A DNA stretch of 64,000 nt from Flavobacteriaceae bacterium. GTDB lineage: Bacteria > Bacteroidota > Bacteroidia > Flavobacteriales > Flavobacteriaceae. Under the pieces are notes generated by a model. It worked only from the letters and a program-made list of their open reading frames with translations, was not told the DNA's origin and did no database searches. Location of the stretch: NCBI GenBank assembly GCA_028280265.1, contig JANQMD010000049.1, forward strand, positions 1-64,000, in the 5' to 3' direction. This document shows positions 55,720 through 64,000 of this stretch, in pieces. The translations under genes were made by a program, and so were the position numbers. Numbering within the stretch: position 1 is the stretch's first letter; every line of letters begins with the position of its first letter.

Positions 55720-57072
55720 ATGAAGATCATTATAGCGGGGGCAGGTGATGTTGGATTTCATTTGGCTAAGTTGTTATCTTACGAGTCACAGGACACATAT
55801 ATTATTGATGTTGATGGTGAAAAGCTAAATTATATTAACAATCATTTAGATGTTATCACTAAAAAAGGAGACGCTACATCGATTCAGTTATTGAAAGAAG
55901 TTGAGATCGAATCAGCGGATCTTCTTCTAGCTGTAACTGAATCTCAGAATACAAACTTTACCATATCTGTCATAGGAAAATCTTTAGGAGCTAAAAAGAC
56001 AATTGCTAGAATTAACAATCCAGAGTTCTTAAAAAATGATGAAATCGATTTTAAAGATTTTGGTGTCGACTTTATGATTTCACCAGAAGAATTGGCTGCT
56101 GACGAGATTAAAATGCTCCTCAATCAGTCTTCTTTTAATGATACAGTAACATTTGAAAATGGGCTTTTCAATGTAATGGGAACTTCGTTAGGCTACAAAT
56201 CACCTTTGTTAGACATGACCGTAAAGGAAGCTCGAGATACTTTTACAAATATTGATTTTATTACCATCGCCATTAAAAGAGATGGCGTTTCTCAGACAAT
56301 TATCCCAAGAGGAGATACTGTATATAAACTGAATGATCAAGTATATTTTTCGGTGCCTCATTACAGTGTAGAAAAGCTGTACCCTATTGTAGGCAAAGAA
56401 CATTTAGAAATAAAAAATGTTATGATACTCGGCGGAAGTTCCATTGGTTCAAAAACAGCGAGAACTTTATGTAGAGAAAACTTTAAGGTAAAGCTAATTG
56501 AAAAAGAAAGAGTTAAATCCTTATCACTTGCAGAAGAGTTAAACAACACCCTACTCATAAATGGTGATGGTAGAAACATTGAACTTCTTGAAGAGGAAAA
56601 TATAAGAGATATGGACGCTTTTGTTGCAGTAACTGGGAATTCTGAGACCAATATCATGTCTTGTTTAGTTGCTAAATCTAAAGGTGTAAAGAAGACCATT
56701 GCCTTAGTTGAGAATATGGATTACATGAATATTTCACAAACCATAGGCATAAATACTTTGATCAATAAAAAGTTAATTGCTGCAAGTAGTATTTTTAGAC
56801 ATATTAGAAAGGGGGAAATTTTAGCTTTGGCTAACCTTCATAATATAGATGCAGAAGTTTTTGAGTTTGAAGTTCAACCTAATTCAAAAGCCACTCAAAA
56901 GCCAATTAAAGACTTAAAGTTACCTAGAGATGCTGTATTTGGTGGAATTATCAGAGATAATAAAGCCCTGATGTCATTTGGAGACTTTCAAATTATAAGT
57001 GGAGATAAGGCGATTATTTTCTGTTTACCAGAAGCCATTCAGGCTGTAGAAGATTTATTCCTTCAATTGTGA
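55720..57072 (+). CDS. trkA: Trk potassium-uptake regulatory subunit TrkA
   Basis: This cytoplasmic NAD(H)-binding subunit gates the potassium channel TrkH. The 450 residues form two tandem RCK modules. The first nucleotide-binding site is IIIAGAGDVGFHLAK (3-17) and the second is VMILGGSSIGSKTART near residue 230. Its stop overlaps the GTG start of trkH (GTGA). Confidence 0.95.
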   Translation: MKIIIAGAGDVGFHLAKLLSYESQDTYIIDVDGEKLNYINNHLDVITKKGDATSIQLLKEVEIESADLLLAVTESQNTNFTISVIGKSLGAKKTIARINNPEFLKNDEIDFKDFGVDFMISPEELAADEIKMLLNQSSFNDTVTFENGLFNVMGTSLGYKSPLLDMTVKEARDTFTNIDFITIAIKRDGVSQTIIPRGDTVYKLNDQVYFSVPHYSVEKLYPIVGKEHLEIKNVMILGGSSIGSKTARTLCRENFKVKLIEKERVKSLSLAEELNNTLLINGDGRNIELLEEENIRDMDAFVAVTGNSETNIMSCLVAKSKGVKKTIALVENMDYMNISQTIGINTLINKKLIAASSIFRHIRKGEILALANLHNIDAEVFEFEVQPNSKATQKPIKDLKLPRDAVFGGIIRDNKALMSFGDFQIISGDKAIIFCLPEAIQAVEDLFLQL

Positions 57073-58568
57073 AAAGTTTAAACCTCAAAATTATTTATCG
57101 CTTTTTAGGGCTAACTGCTGTATTGAACGGAATATTTATGTTCATTGCTGTTCCTTTTAGCTTATATCATAATGAAGATGCTTATAAAGGAATCATTATT
57201 TCTGGAACAGTCACAATTCTTTTGGGTCTACTACTATACTTTTTTAACAAACCACAACATACTAATATTCATAAAAAAGAAGGATATCTTATTGTTACTT
57301 TGGGTTGGTTGATTTTATCAATCACAGGAATGTTCCCTTACTTATTTAGTGGAGCCATCCCAAGTATTTCCAATGCATTTTTTGAGACAGTCTCTGGATA
57401 TTCGACTACAGGCTCTTCTATCTTAACTGACATAGAAGCAATGCCTAAAGGAATTTTATTTTGGAGAAGTGCAACACATTGGATAGGTGGAATGGGGATT
57501 ATTGTTCTTACCATAGCTATTTTACCACTATTAGGTATTGGAGGTATGCAATTATTTATGGCTGAAGCTCCTGGCCCATCGGCCGATAAATTGCACCCAA
57601 GAATTACAGATACAGCAAAACGGCTTTGGCTTATTTATGTTACACTTACGTTTGCAGAGTTTTTCCTGTTAAGAATTGCTGGTATGGGCTGGTTTGATGC
57701 AATAAATCATGCAATGGCAACTGTTAGTACAGGTGGGTTTTCTACAAAAAACACCAGTTTATCTTTCTGGAATCATTTACCCCTAGTGCAATACATTGTC
57801 ATCTTTTTTATGATAGCAGCGGGTACAAACTTCGTACTTACCTATTTTGCTATAAAAGGAAAAATAAAGAAAGTGATACAAAGTGAAGAATTTAAGTATT
57901 ACATATTTGGTATCTTAGGAATAACTTTTATTGTTGCATCCATTATTTTATTCTTTCAAGATCCAGTACTAGAAACGAGTATTGATCATCCAAAAGTACT
58001 AGGGGAAACGGAAAGTGCTATTCGCCATGCCCTCTTCCAAGTTACCTCAATTATTACGACAACAGGTTTTGTGAGTGCTGATTTTACCATGTGGAGCTTT
58101 TTTGCTACAGGTATCTTTTTTGCATTATTTTTCGCAGGAGGATCTGCGGGTTCTACTAGTGGAGGGATTAAAATAGTTCGACATATTGTGATGCTTAAAA
58201 ATAGTTTTTTAGAGTTCAAAAAAACATTGCACCCAAATGCTATTATTCCTGTTCGATATAATGGGAAAGCAGTGTCTCAAACTATTGTTTTTAATATCCT
58301 TTCTTTCTTTGTTCTCTACATGCTTATCTTTGTCATAGCTTCTGTAATTCTCACTTTTTTAGGGTTAGATTTTACCTCTGCTATAGGAGCTGCGGCTTCC
58401 AGTTTAGGTAATATTGGTCCTGCTATTGGCTCGGTAAGTCCTGTTGATAATTTTGCTCACTTGTCTATTGGAGCCAAATGGTTCTGCTCTTTTTTAATGC
58501 TCATCGGTAGACTTGAACTCTTTACTGTACTCATCCTTTTCACTCCATTCTTTTGGAGGAAAAATTAA
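57069..58568 (+). CDS. trkH: Trk potassium-uptake transmembrane subunit TrkH
   Basis: This potassium-translocating membrane subunit has 499 residues with about ten transmembrane helices and pore loops containing the selectivity-filter glycines (SGYSTTGSSI, TVSTGGFSTKN, SIITTTGFVSAD, SLGNIGPAIG). The start is GTG, overlapping the trkA stop, and puts both subunits in one operon. Confidence 0.95.
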   Translation: MKSLNLKIIYRFLGLTAVLNGIFMFIAVPFSLYHNEDAYKGIIISGTVTILLGLLLYFFNKPQHTNIHKKEGYLIVTLGWLILSITGMFPYLFSGAIPSISNAFFETVSGYSTTGSSILTDIEAMPKGILFWRSATHWIGGMGIIVLTIAILPLLGIGGMQLFMAEAPGPSADKLHPRITDTAKRLWLIYVTLTFAEFFLLRIAGMGWFDAINHAMATVSTGGFSTKNTSLSFWNHLPLVQYIVIFFMIAAGTNFVLTYFAIKGKIKKVIQSEEFKYYIFGILGITFIVASIILFFQDPVLETSIDHPKVLGETESAIRHALFQVTSIITTTGFVSADFTMWSFFATGIFFALFFAGGSAGSTSGGIKIVRHIVMLKNSFLEFKKTLHPNAIIPVRYNGKAVSQTIVFNILSFFVLYMLIFVIASVILTFLGLDFTSAIGAAASSLGNIGPAIGSVSPVDNFAHLSIGAKWFCSFLMLIGRLELFTVLILFTPFFWRKN

Positions 58569-58640
58569 AGGCAGTACGCACCTAAAGTATTGATTTATTG
58601 ATCTTAAATAAATTTTACTATCTTAGTGAAAAATTTAGTT

Positions 58641-60746
58641 ATGAAAAAAAGATACTTTTCTCAAGTACTCATTGTACTTATTTTAATCCTAACACATTTT
58701 AATTTTTACTCGCAAAACGTCGTAATCAATGAAATTATAACAGATCCTCAAACTGATTGGAGCTCCAATAATTTTGATGGAACAGACGGTGGAGCAACCA
58801 TTTCCAATGTAGATGAAGCTATTGAATTGTATATTAAAACTGACGGGTTAGATTTAACTGGATGGACCATCGAACTACTTGATGGGTCTAATGTAATTGG
58901 AGACTTAACAAATACTGGTGCTTTTGATGTCTCAAACTATATCTCCAGTAATGGAGGAAGTTTTACCAATACAAAAAGTGGGGATTTTCTAGTTCTCGGT
59001 AATGTAAATTCTTCTGGAGCAATGAATAACAACATCACTATTAATTTAAAAGATGCAAGTTCCACTTTAATAGATACTGTAACATTGGGAGGTGGTGCAG
59101 GAGAAGCACCCACAGGAAATGCAGCAACTATAGGAGATGAGTCTGTAATGAGACTTCCTAATGGAACAGATACAAATACAGATAATCTAGACTTTTCAAA
59201 AGGAGTAGCTAGTCTTGGTCGCTTAAATCCTAACCAAATTTCATGGGATGGAAGCTCAAACAGAGATTGGAACACCGCTTCTAATTGGGCTCATGGTTCT
59301 ATTCCCATATCAACAGATAATGTATTTATACCCAATGTAGCAAATTCACCTATTATCGGCTCTTCTGCTGGAGTTGAAATTAACAACCTAGATATTTCTT
59401 CATCTTCTTTGACTATAGAAGCTGGTGGTAGTTTAATTGTAAACGGTAACTCAACTGGAAATGTAACCTATAATAGAACAGTAGGTTTTGTTTCTGGAGA
59501 TTTAAAAGGTTGGTTCTTAATGGCATCACCAGTTACTGGACAAACTTTTAATGATGCATTTGTATCTTCAAACGATATAGCCACTAGTGGTACAAATAGA
59601 GGCATCGCTTCGTATGTTACTTTAGGGGACTCTTGGAATTATCTTCAAAGTGGTGGAAGTGGGTCTTTTCACTCTGGACAAGGCTATGCTATAAAAAAAG
59701 GTAGCGGTTCGGGTACAATTTCTTTTACAGGTACAATAAATACTGATAATGCTGGGGTAAATATTCTCCTTTCTTCGGATGGGAATCGTTTTAATCTTCT
59801 TGGTAATCCATATACTTCTTATATAAATAGTGCTACATTTTTAAACAATGAGTCAAGTATTTCTGAAACAAAAACTATTTGGGTATGGAACCAAACACTA
59901 AACACAAATGGAGCCTACGAGGTTAAAGTAATTGCAGATGCATTTGTAATAGCCCCTGGCCAAGGTTTCTTCGTAAAAGCGAATTCTGGAGGTGGAACAT
60001 TTAATTTTTCGGAATCCAATCAGCGTCATAATACAGATACTTTTCAAAGAACCCTTAATACTGAAGTAAAGCTCTCCATTACAGATGGTAGCATCCAAAA
60101 TTATTGTAAGATTTATTACTTGAATTCAGCAACCAAAGGTTTTGATGCTGGTTATGATGGAGAATTATTTAATGGCACGCCTAATTCTTTTGCCATATAC
60201 TCACATTTGGTTTCTAATAGTCAAGGAAAAAATTATCAAATACAATCTTTACCTCTTTCAGGTATGGAAGGTTCAATCATACCTATCGGAGTGAATGCCT
60301 CATCAGGAAAATTAATTACTATTTCCGCTGACACTAAAAATCTACCTAAGGGAGTCAAGGTATATCTCGAAGATAAAATTGAGAATTCTTTCACTCGTTT
60401 GGATCATGTAAATACTGAATACACCTTTAACTTAACTGAAAATCTAAGTGAAACTGGAAGGTTTTATATACACGTAACCTCTAATACATTGAATACAAAA
60501 ACCACCAACGATCATCAAAATGTTGGTGTGTACATCGACAATCATAAAAACTTAAAAATAACTGGAGTCTATAATGGTCTTACTGACATCAAAGTTTTTA
60601 ACATCTTAGGGAAAGAAATTTTTAACAACTCATTTAATGCTAAAGGTCAGAACTATATTGATCTTCCAAATTTGGATACTGGAGTATATATCATTCGATT
60701 AGAAACTCAAACTATTAGGTTGATTAGGAAAGTAATTATAAAATAA
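58641..60746 (+). CDS. T9SS-exported protein with lamin-tail-like domain
   Basis: This is a predicted cell-surface or secreted protein. The 701 residues have a signal peptide (about 1-25), a lamin-tail-like domain right after it (about 26-190; VVINEIITDPQTDW, DEAIELYIKT, DLTGWTIELLDGS), long Ser/Gly/Asn-rich middle regions and a type IX secretion type A C-terminal sorting domain (last 75 residues, KVFNILGKEIFNNSFN...YIDLPNLDTGVYIIRLETQ). A GTG at 58626 is in frame, but the ATG at 58641 gives a standard signal peptide. Substrate or partner unknown. Confidence 0.85.
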   Translation: MKKRYFSQVLIVLILILTHFNFYSQNVVINEIITDPQTDWSSNNFDGTDGGATISNVDEAIELYIKTDGLDLTGWTIELLDGSNVIGDLTNTGAFDVSNYISSNGGSFTNTKSGDFLVLGNVNSSGAMNNNITINLKDASSTLIDTVTLGGGAGEAPTGNAATIGDESVMRLPNGTDTNTDNLDFSKGVASLGRLNPNQISWDGSSNRDWNTASNWAHGSIPISTDNVFIPNVANSPIIGSSAGVEINNLDISSSSLTIEAGGSLIVNGNSTGNVTYNRTVGFVSGDLKGWFLMASPVTGQTFNDAFVSSNDIATSGTNRGIASYVTLGDSWNYLQSGGSGSFHSGQGYAIKKGSGSGTISFTGTINTDNAGVNILLSSDGNRFNLLGNPYTSYINSATFLNNESSISETKTIWVWNQTLNTNGAYEVKVIADAFVIAPGQGFFVKANSGGGTFNFSESNQRHNTDTFQRTLNTEVKLSITDGSIQNYCKIYYLNSATKGFDAGYDGELFNGTPNSFAIYSHLVSNSQGKNYQIQSLPLSGMEGSIIPIGVNASSGKLITISADTKNLPKGVKVYLEDKIENSFTRLDHVNTEYTFNLTENLSETGRFYIHVTSNTLNTKTTNDHQNVGVYIDNHKNLKITGVYNGLTDIKVFNILGKEIFNNSFNAKGQNYIDLPNLDTGVYIIRLETQTIRLIRKVIIK

Positions 60747-60772
60747 ATTACATTGGTGCAAGCACACGATGC

Positions 60773-60840
60773 ATTGGCAGAAGAGTAAATATTAATTTCG
60801 AGGCAAGCCTCGAGGCATTAAACTCTTTGGCGTTGCCAAT
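60773..60840. repeat. Multi-stem palindromic intergenic element
   Basis: The 68-bp element is built of four nested inverted arms: ATTGGCA/TGCCAAT (60773-60779, 60834-60840), AAGAGT/ACTCTT, TTAAT/ATTAA and, at the centre, CGAGGC-AA-GCCTCG (60799-60812). It is GC-richer than its surroundings and looks like a REP/MITE-type mobile repeat or a large RNA hairpin. It fills most of the 214-bp gap between the T9SS protein gene and the HprK-like gene; the rest of the gap shows nothing coding. Confidence 0.6.
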
Positions 60841-60960
60841 AAAAAATCACTGCTGTAAAAAATAAAAAGAACCCAAGTAAAATTTCATTGGTTACACTCT
60901 CTATTTTCGAATTTTTATATTGTTAAAATAACTACATTTACCAGACACAAACTTATCTAG

Positions 60961-62073
60961 TTGAGCACCCTATTAAAGAAGCAAATAGAAGAAAAATCAA
61001 TTGTTTGGTTTCAACAGACAAATCAGTATCTGATACTAGAAAATTTAGCTGCCGATATTGTTGAAATGATTCTATTTGGAGGGAGTATCGATGAAGCTTC
61101 GAGTTATTTACAAAACTATATTGATGTCTCTGACAGAGATGCCAAAAAGTTTGTTACTGACCTAAAAATTGGAGTAATAGATCCTAATAGTGATTCTTTA
61201 CAAAAGAAAGCACTTAAGAAAAGTGATGAAAAGCCGCTTTCTTATGAGTTTATTAAGTTTTATAAAATCAAAAATAAGCTCATAAAGATATGTTATGAAG
61301 GTGAATTAGAACTCTATTTAATCCATCCGAAGTTTGCACACCTAGAAGTTTCTATTTCGAATAACTATGATGTTATATTTGAAACATTTACTCGTGAAGG
61401 GTTCACATTTTTATTCCTAAATAATGTACTCATTAATTCATGGGAAGAGGAAAATATTCATTATTTTCAAGGGAAATTCTCTATGAAAATCGTAGAATGT
61501 ATTTACGAGAATACTGAGAAAGATTGGCTAGGTGTTTTTCATGCCTCTGCTATTGGAAAAAAAGATCGCTCTATTCTTGTTTTAGGAGATTCTGGAAATG
61601 GAAAAAGCACTTCTTTATCTTTACTACAAGCTCATGGTTTTGATTGCATTGCAGATGATTTTGTTCCAGTAGATAAAAATGCCAATGTCCGTGGTTTTCC
61701 AGCAGGTATATCTATCAAGCGTAATTCTCTAGATGTGTTATTACCTCTTTACCCCCAGTTAAAAACATCTGCAGAGTTTCATTATAAACGATTGAATAAA
61801 ATTGTCAGATATCTGCCCCCATCTAAAATAGAATATGATCAAAAATATCCCTGCAATGCTTTGGTTTTTATTAAATATGACTCTAAAATAGAGTTTGAAA
61901 TAAATCCAATTTCTAATTTAGTTGCCTTTGAAAAACTCATTCCGGATTCATGGATATCTCAAGAATTCGAAAATGTTTCTACATTTTTAAGCTGGTTTGA
62001 AAACCTACCTTGTTATCAACTTACATATTCCAATAATCAAAAAATGATCAAAGCAATAGACAATCTTCTATAA
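60961..62073 (+). CDS. RRE/PqqD-like plus HPr-kinase-like protein
   Basis: The 370-residue protein has two parts. Residues about 10-75 resemble the PqqD/RRE winged-helix domain that binds leader peptides in RiPP pathways (VWFQQTNQYLILENLAADIVEMILFGGSIDEASSYLQNYIDV). Residues about 190-330 resemble HPr-kinase/PEP-carboxykinase-fold proteins, with His194 in HASAI, Walker A GDSGNGKST (209-217) and Asp232/Asp233. It starts at TTG (60961), directly after an in-frame TAG; the domain needs this start. Proteins like this are tailoring kinases in some lasso-peptide clusters. Here the next gene, 1 bp downstream, is a nucleotidyltransferase-fold protein. Confidence 0.72.
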   Translation: MSTLLKKQIEEKSIVWFQQTNQYLILENLAADIVEMILFGGSIDEASSYLQNYIDVSDRDAKKFVTDLKIGVIDPNSDSLQKKALKKSDEKPLSYEFIKFYKIKNKLIKICYEGELELYLIHPKFAHLEVSISNNYDVIFETFTREGFTFLFLNNVLINSWEEENIHYFQGKFSMKIVECIYENTEKDWLGVFHASAIGKKDRSILVLGDSGNGKSTSLSLLQAHGFDCIADDFVPVDKNANVRGFPAGISIKRNSLDVLLPLYPQLKTSAEFHYKRLNKIVRYLPPSKIEYDQKYPCNALVFIKYDSKIEFEINPISNLVAFEKLIPDSWISQEFENVSTFLSWFENLPCYQLTYSNNQKMIKAIDNLL

Positions 62074-62074
62074 A

Positions 62075-63142
62075 ATGAATTATAAAGAGACGTTATTTTT
62101 TATTGGAAAGTGTCTTACAATTTCTCATGAAGAAGAGAATTTTTTATCTGTAGCTAAGCAGATAAAACAGCAGGAGGTTGATTGGGATAATGTGGTTAAA
62201 GTAAGCACAGCACAGTTTGTTTTTCCTGCTCTTTATTGTAATTTGAAGAGGAGAAATCTTCTTTCTTACCTTCCTGAAGATTTAGTCTCATATATGGAGC
62301 ATATTACTCATTTGAATAGGGAGAGAAATCTAGAAATCATCAAGCAAGCTAAAGAAATTAATTCTTTATTAAAGGAAAATGGTATTACTCCCATTTTTTT
62401 AAAAGGCGTTGCTTTTTTATTACAAGATTTTTATCATGACATTGCAGAAAGGATGGTCGGCGATATTGATTTTTTGGTTTCTAAAAAAGATATCCTGCCC
62501 ACTATTTCAATATTAAAAAATAAAGGATATTTTGAGTTTTTATCTGAAGCTATTTTATTACTAGACCATAGACATTATCCTAGATTAAAAAATAATGATG
62601 GTATTGCTGCAGTAGAAGTTCATACTGAAATGACTAAAGTTGGATATAGAAAAGAGTTTAATTTTTCAATAATTGAGAAATCAATTTATCAGCAAGGGTT
62701 ATTGAATTTCTTATCTTATAGTGATCAATTAGCTTTAACTCTTATATCGATACAGATAAATGATCTTGGTCAATATTACAAAACAATAAGTCTGAGGAAT
62801 TCTTATGATGTTTTTATGTTATCTACCAAAGTGAACTCTCTAAAAGCTATATCAAATTTTAATAAATTATTTATTCCTTTAAATAACTTTCTAGCAATTA
62901 CTCATAAAGTCTTATCAAGTAAAAAAATAATCTTTAAGAGAAATCAAAAGGCACATAAGTACTTTATCTCTTTTGATAAAATAATTTCAAATGCTAAGTA
63001 TAGGGAATCTCATGCAAAAAGAGAAAAGCTAAAAATTAATTTTAGAACAAAATGTACTATTATAATACGATCGTTTTATAGAAAAGATTATAGAGAAATG
63101 CTATACAAAATGATTATTAATAAAATCCAATTTTTCCTCTAA
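62075..63142 (+). CDS. Nucleotidyltransferase-fold protein (NTP_transf_5-like)
   Basis: The 355-residue protein has the minimal nucleotidyltransferase fold: an N-terminal helical region, then IFLKGVAFLLQDFYH (107-121, with LKG) and the catalytic-type GDIDFLV (129-135). Such proteins recur in RiPP (lasso-peptide) and glycan clusters next to HprK-like proteins, but the reaction is not established. It starts 1 bp after the upstream gene and is certainly cotranscribed. Its 3' end overlaps the converging mpl gene by 26 bp. The C-terminal ~120 residues are very Lys-rich. Confidence 0.72.
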   Translation: MNYKETLFFIGKCLTISHEEENFLSVAKQIKQQEVDWDNVVKVSTAQFVFPALYCNLKRRNLLSYLPEDLVSYMEHITHLNRERNLEIIKQAKEINSLLKENGITPIFLKGVAFLLQDFYHDIAERMVGDIDFLVSKKDILPTISILKNKGYFEFLSEAILLLDHRHYPRLKNNDGIAAVEVHTEMTKVGYRKEFNFSIIEKSIYQQGLLNFLSYSDQLALTLISIQINDLGQYYKTISLRNSYDVFMLSTKVNSLKAISNFNKLFIPLNNFLAITHKVLSSKKIIFKRNQKAHKYFISFDKIISNAKYRESHAKREKLKINFRTKCTIIIRSFYRKDYREMLYKMIINKIQFFL

Positions 63143-64000
63143 GGTGATTGAAATCCAATCCACCGTAATTTCCAGAACTCATTAGCAAAATAGCTTTGTT
63201 CTCAAAATTTTGAGAAAATAAAAATTCCTGAAACTCTCCAGGATTCGTATAAATCAATAAATCTTCTCTTTCAAAAGCCTCACCTATTTGTTCAGAAGTG
63301 ACTTTTTCTAATCTTTTTATTTTTACAGCATGAGGTGAATAGAATACCACAGCAATATCTGCATCGTCTAAGGCTCCTTTGTACTCCTGCAAGAAATCAC
63401 CATTTAAACTACTGTAAGTATGCAATTCTAGACAAGCTAATAGTTCTCTGTTTTGATACTGTTTCTTTACTGCTTCTGTAGTTGCTTTTACCTTACTTGG
63501 GCTATGTGCAAAGTCTTTAAAAATAACCGTATGATTATTTTCCGCTATCTTTTCCAAACGCTTGCTAGCACCTTTAAAAGAAGAAATTGCCTCATAAAAA
63601 TCATCTTCATCGATGCCCATATGCTGGCAAATCCATTTAGCGCCAGCTAGGTTTTGTAGATTATGTTCTCCAAATATTTCAAGAGGCATGTCTCCATCGG
63701 GAGTATCAATATATGTGGTCCCATTATCAATAAAGAAATCTGGCGTACTGTACGGATATCTTTTAATGGCATGGTCTGAATTTTCAACAGTCATCTTTAC
63801 ATGTTCATCTTCGACATTGTAAACCATAATTCCTCCATTTGTCAGAGAATCTGTAAATACTTGAAATTGCTCTAAATAATTCTCAAAAGTTGGAAATACA
63901 TTGATATGATCCCAAGCAATTCCACTCAAAAGAGCAATGTTGGGCTTGTACAAATGAAATTTAGGCCTCCTATCTATGGGAGAACTCAAATATTCATCAC
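63117..64000 (-). CDS. mpl: Murein-peptide ligase Mpl (C-terminal part, cut by window edge)
   Basis: This is the C-terminal part of a Mur-ligase family protein that, as UDP-N-acetylmuramate:L-Ala-gamma-D-Glu-meso-DAP ligase, recycles murein tripeptide. Visible are DEYLSSPIDRRPKFHLYKPNIALLSGIAWDHINVF (the central domain around the DH motif) and the C-terminal domain starting near EIFGEHNLQNLAGAKWICQ, with GASKRLEKI and HTYSS. The reading frame continues in phase to the window edge, so the 5' part is outside. An in-frame TTG at 63989 is internal, not a start. Confidence 0.9.
   Translation of the reverse strand, partial: DEYLSSPIDRRPKFHLYKPNIALLSGIAWDHINVFPTFENYLEQFQVFTDSLTNGGIMVYNVEDEHVKMTVENSDHAIKRYPYSTPDFFIDNGTTYIDTPDGDMPLEIFGEHNLQNLAGAKWICQHMGIDEDDFYEAISSFKGASKRLEKIAENNHTVIFKDFAHSPSKVKATTEAVKKQYQNRELLACLELHTYSSLNGDFLQEYKGALDDADIAVVFYSPHAVKIKRLEKVTSEQIGEAFEREDLLIYTNPGEFQEFLFSQNFENKAILLMSSGNYGGLDFNHLRGKIGFY

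Noticed and set aside
60747..60960. Possible RiPP precursor gene upstream of the HprK-like gene
   Set aside because: No open frame with a precursor-like sequence is present on either strand; the gap is mainly the palindromic element.

Overview
The window is a stretch of chromosome from a member of the Bacteroidota, almost certainly a (probably marine) Flavobacteriaceae. The evidence is: AT-rich DNA; promoters of the TTG-N17/19-TAnnTTTG type; almost no Shine-Dalgarno sequences; SusC/SusD-type outer-membrane proteins; a type IX secretion C-terminal sorting domain; PafA phosphatase; and a str operon (rpsL-rpsG-fusA) running straight into the S10 operon with no tuf gene between. I do not assign a species.

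Layout. 1-1900: tRNA-Lys(UUU) and a two-gene Mla-type lipid transporter (ATPase and permease). 2.0-7.1 kb: PafA-like phosphatase on +, then on - a sterol-desaturase-family membrane hydroxylase and a compact three-gene sulfur cassette (sulfite dehydrogenase SorA-like, monoheme cytochrome c, two-domain rhodanese lipoprotein). 7.2-12.1 kb: a PrsW-type membrane protease and three guanidino-compound enzymes (CtlX-like hydrolase, amidinotransferase-family hydrolase, arginase-family ureohydrolase). These are interrupted by a + strand FAS1 lipoprotein and a predicted small RNA that share an unusual, nearly identical promoter/operator. 12.2-16.3 kb: citrate synthase, enolase and carbamoyl-phosphate synthase small subunit, each with its own terminator, with a second predicted small RNA upstream of enolase.

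16.5-34.3 kb: the whole str-S10-spc-alpha ribosomal supercluster on -, from rpsL (right) to rplQ (left). It includes infA, secY, rpoA and two small genes that are easily overlooked, rpmD and rpmJ. Several spacers are not plain: six are arrays of short degenerate repeats followed by their reverse complement. Two spacers, before rplC and before rpsH, hold terminator-like hairpins that may be regulatory attenuators.

34.4-46.8 kb: an Omp85-type outer-membrane protein, a SusC/SusD pair, a small lipoprotein, RlmB, a rhomboid protease, RarA and a three-gene envelope operon of unknown function. 46.9-54.9 kb: a nucleotidase, then a surface-glycan locus: glycosyltransferase, AsnB-type amidotransferase, flippase and methyltransferase overlapping head-to-tail on +, converging on a FemAB-like acyltransferase and a polysaccharide deacetylase on -. 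54.9-60.7 kb: RadC, the TrkA/TrkH potassium-uptake pair and a T9SS-exported lamin-tail-like protein. 60.8-64 kb: a multi-stem palindromic repeat; a two-gene unit of an RRE/PqqD-like plus HPr-kinase-like protein and a nucleotidyltransferase-fold protein, types usually found with ribosomal-peptide or glycan clusters but here with no recognisable precursor or core enzyme; and the C-terminal part of an Mpl-type murein ligase cut by the window edge.

Most of the window is housekeeping. The least explained parts are the twin promoter/operator with its candidate small RNA (8.9-10.1 kb), the array-type ribosomal spacers and attenuator-like hairpins, and the HprK-like/nucleotidyltransferase pair at the right end.
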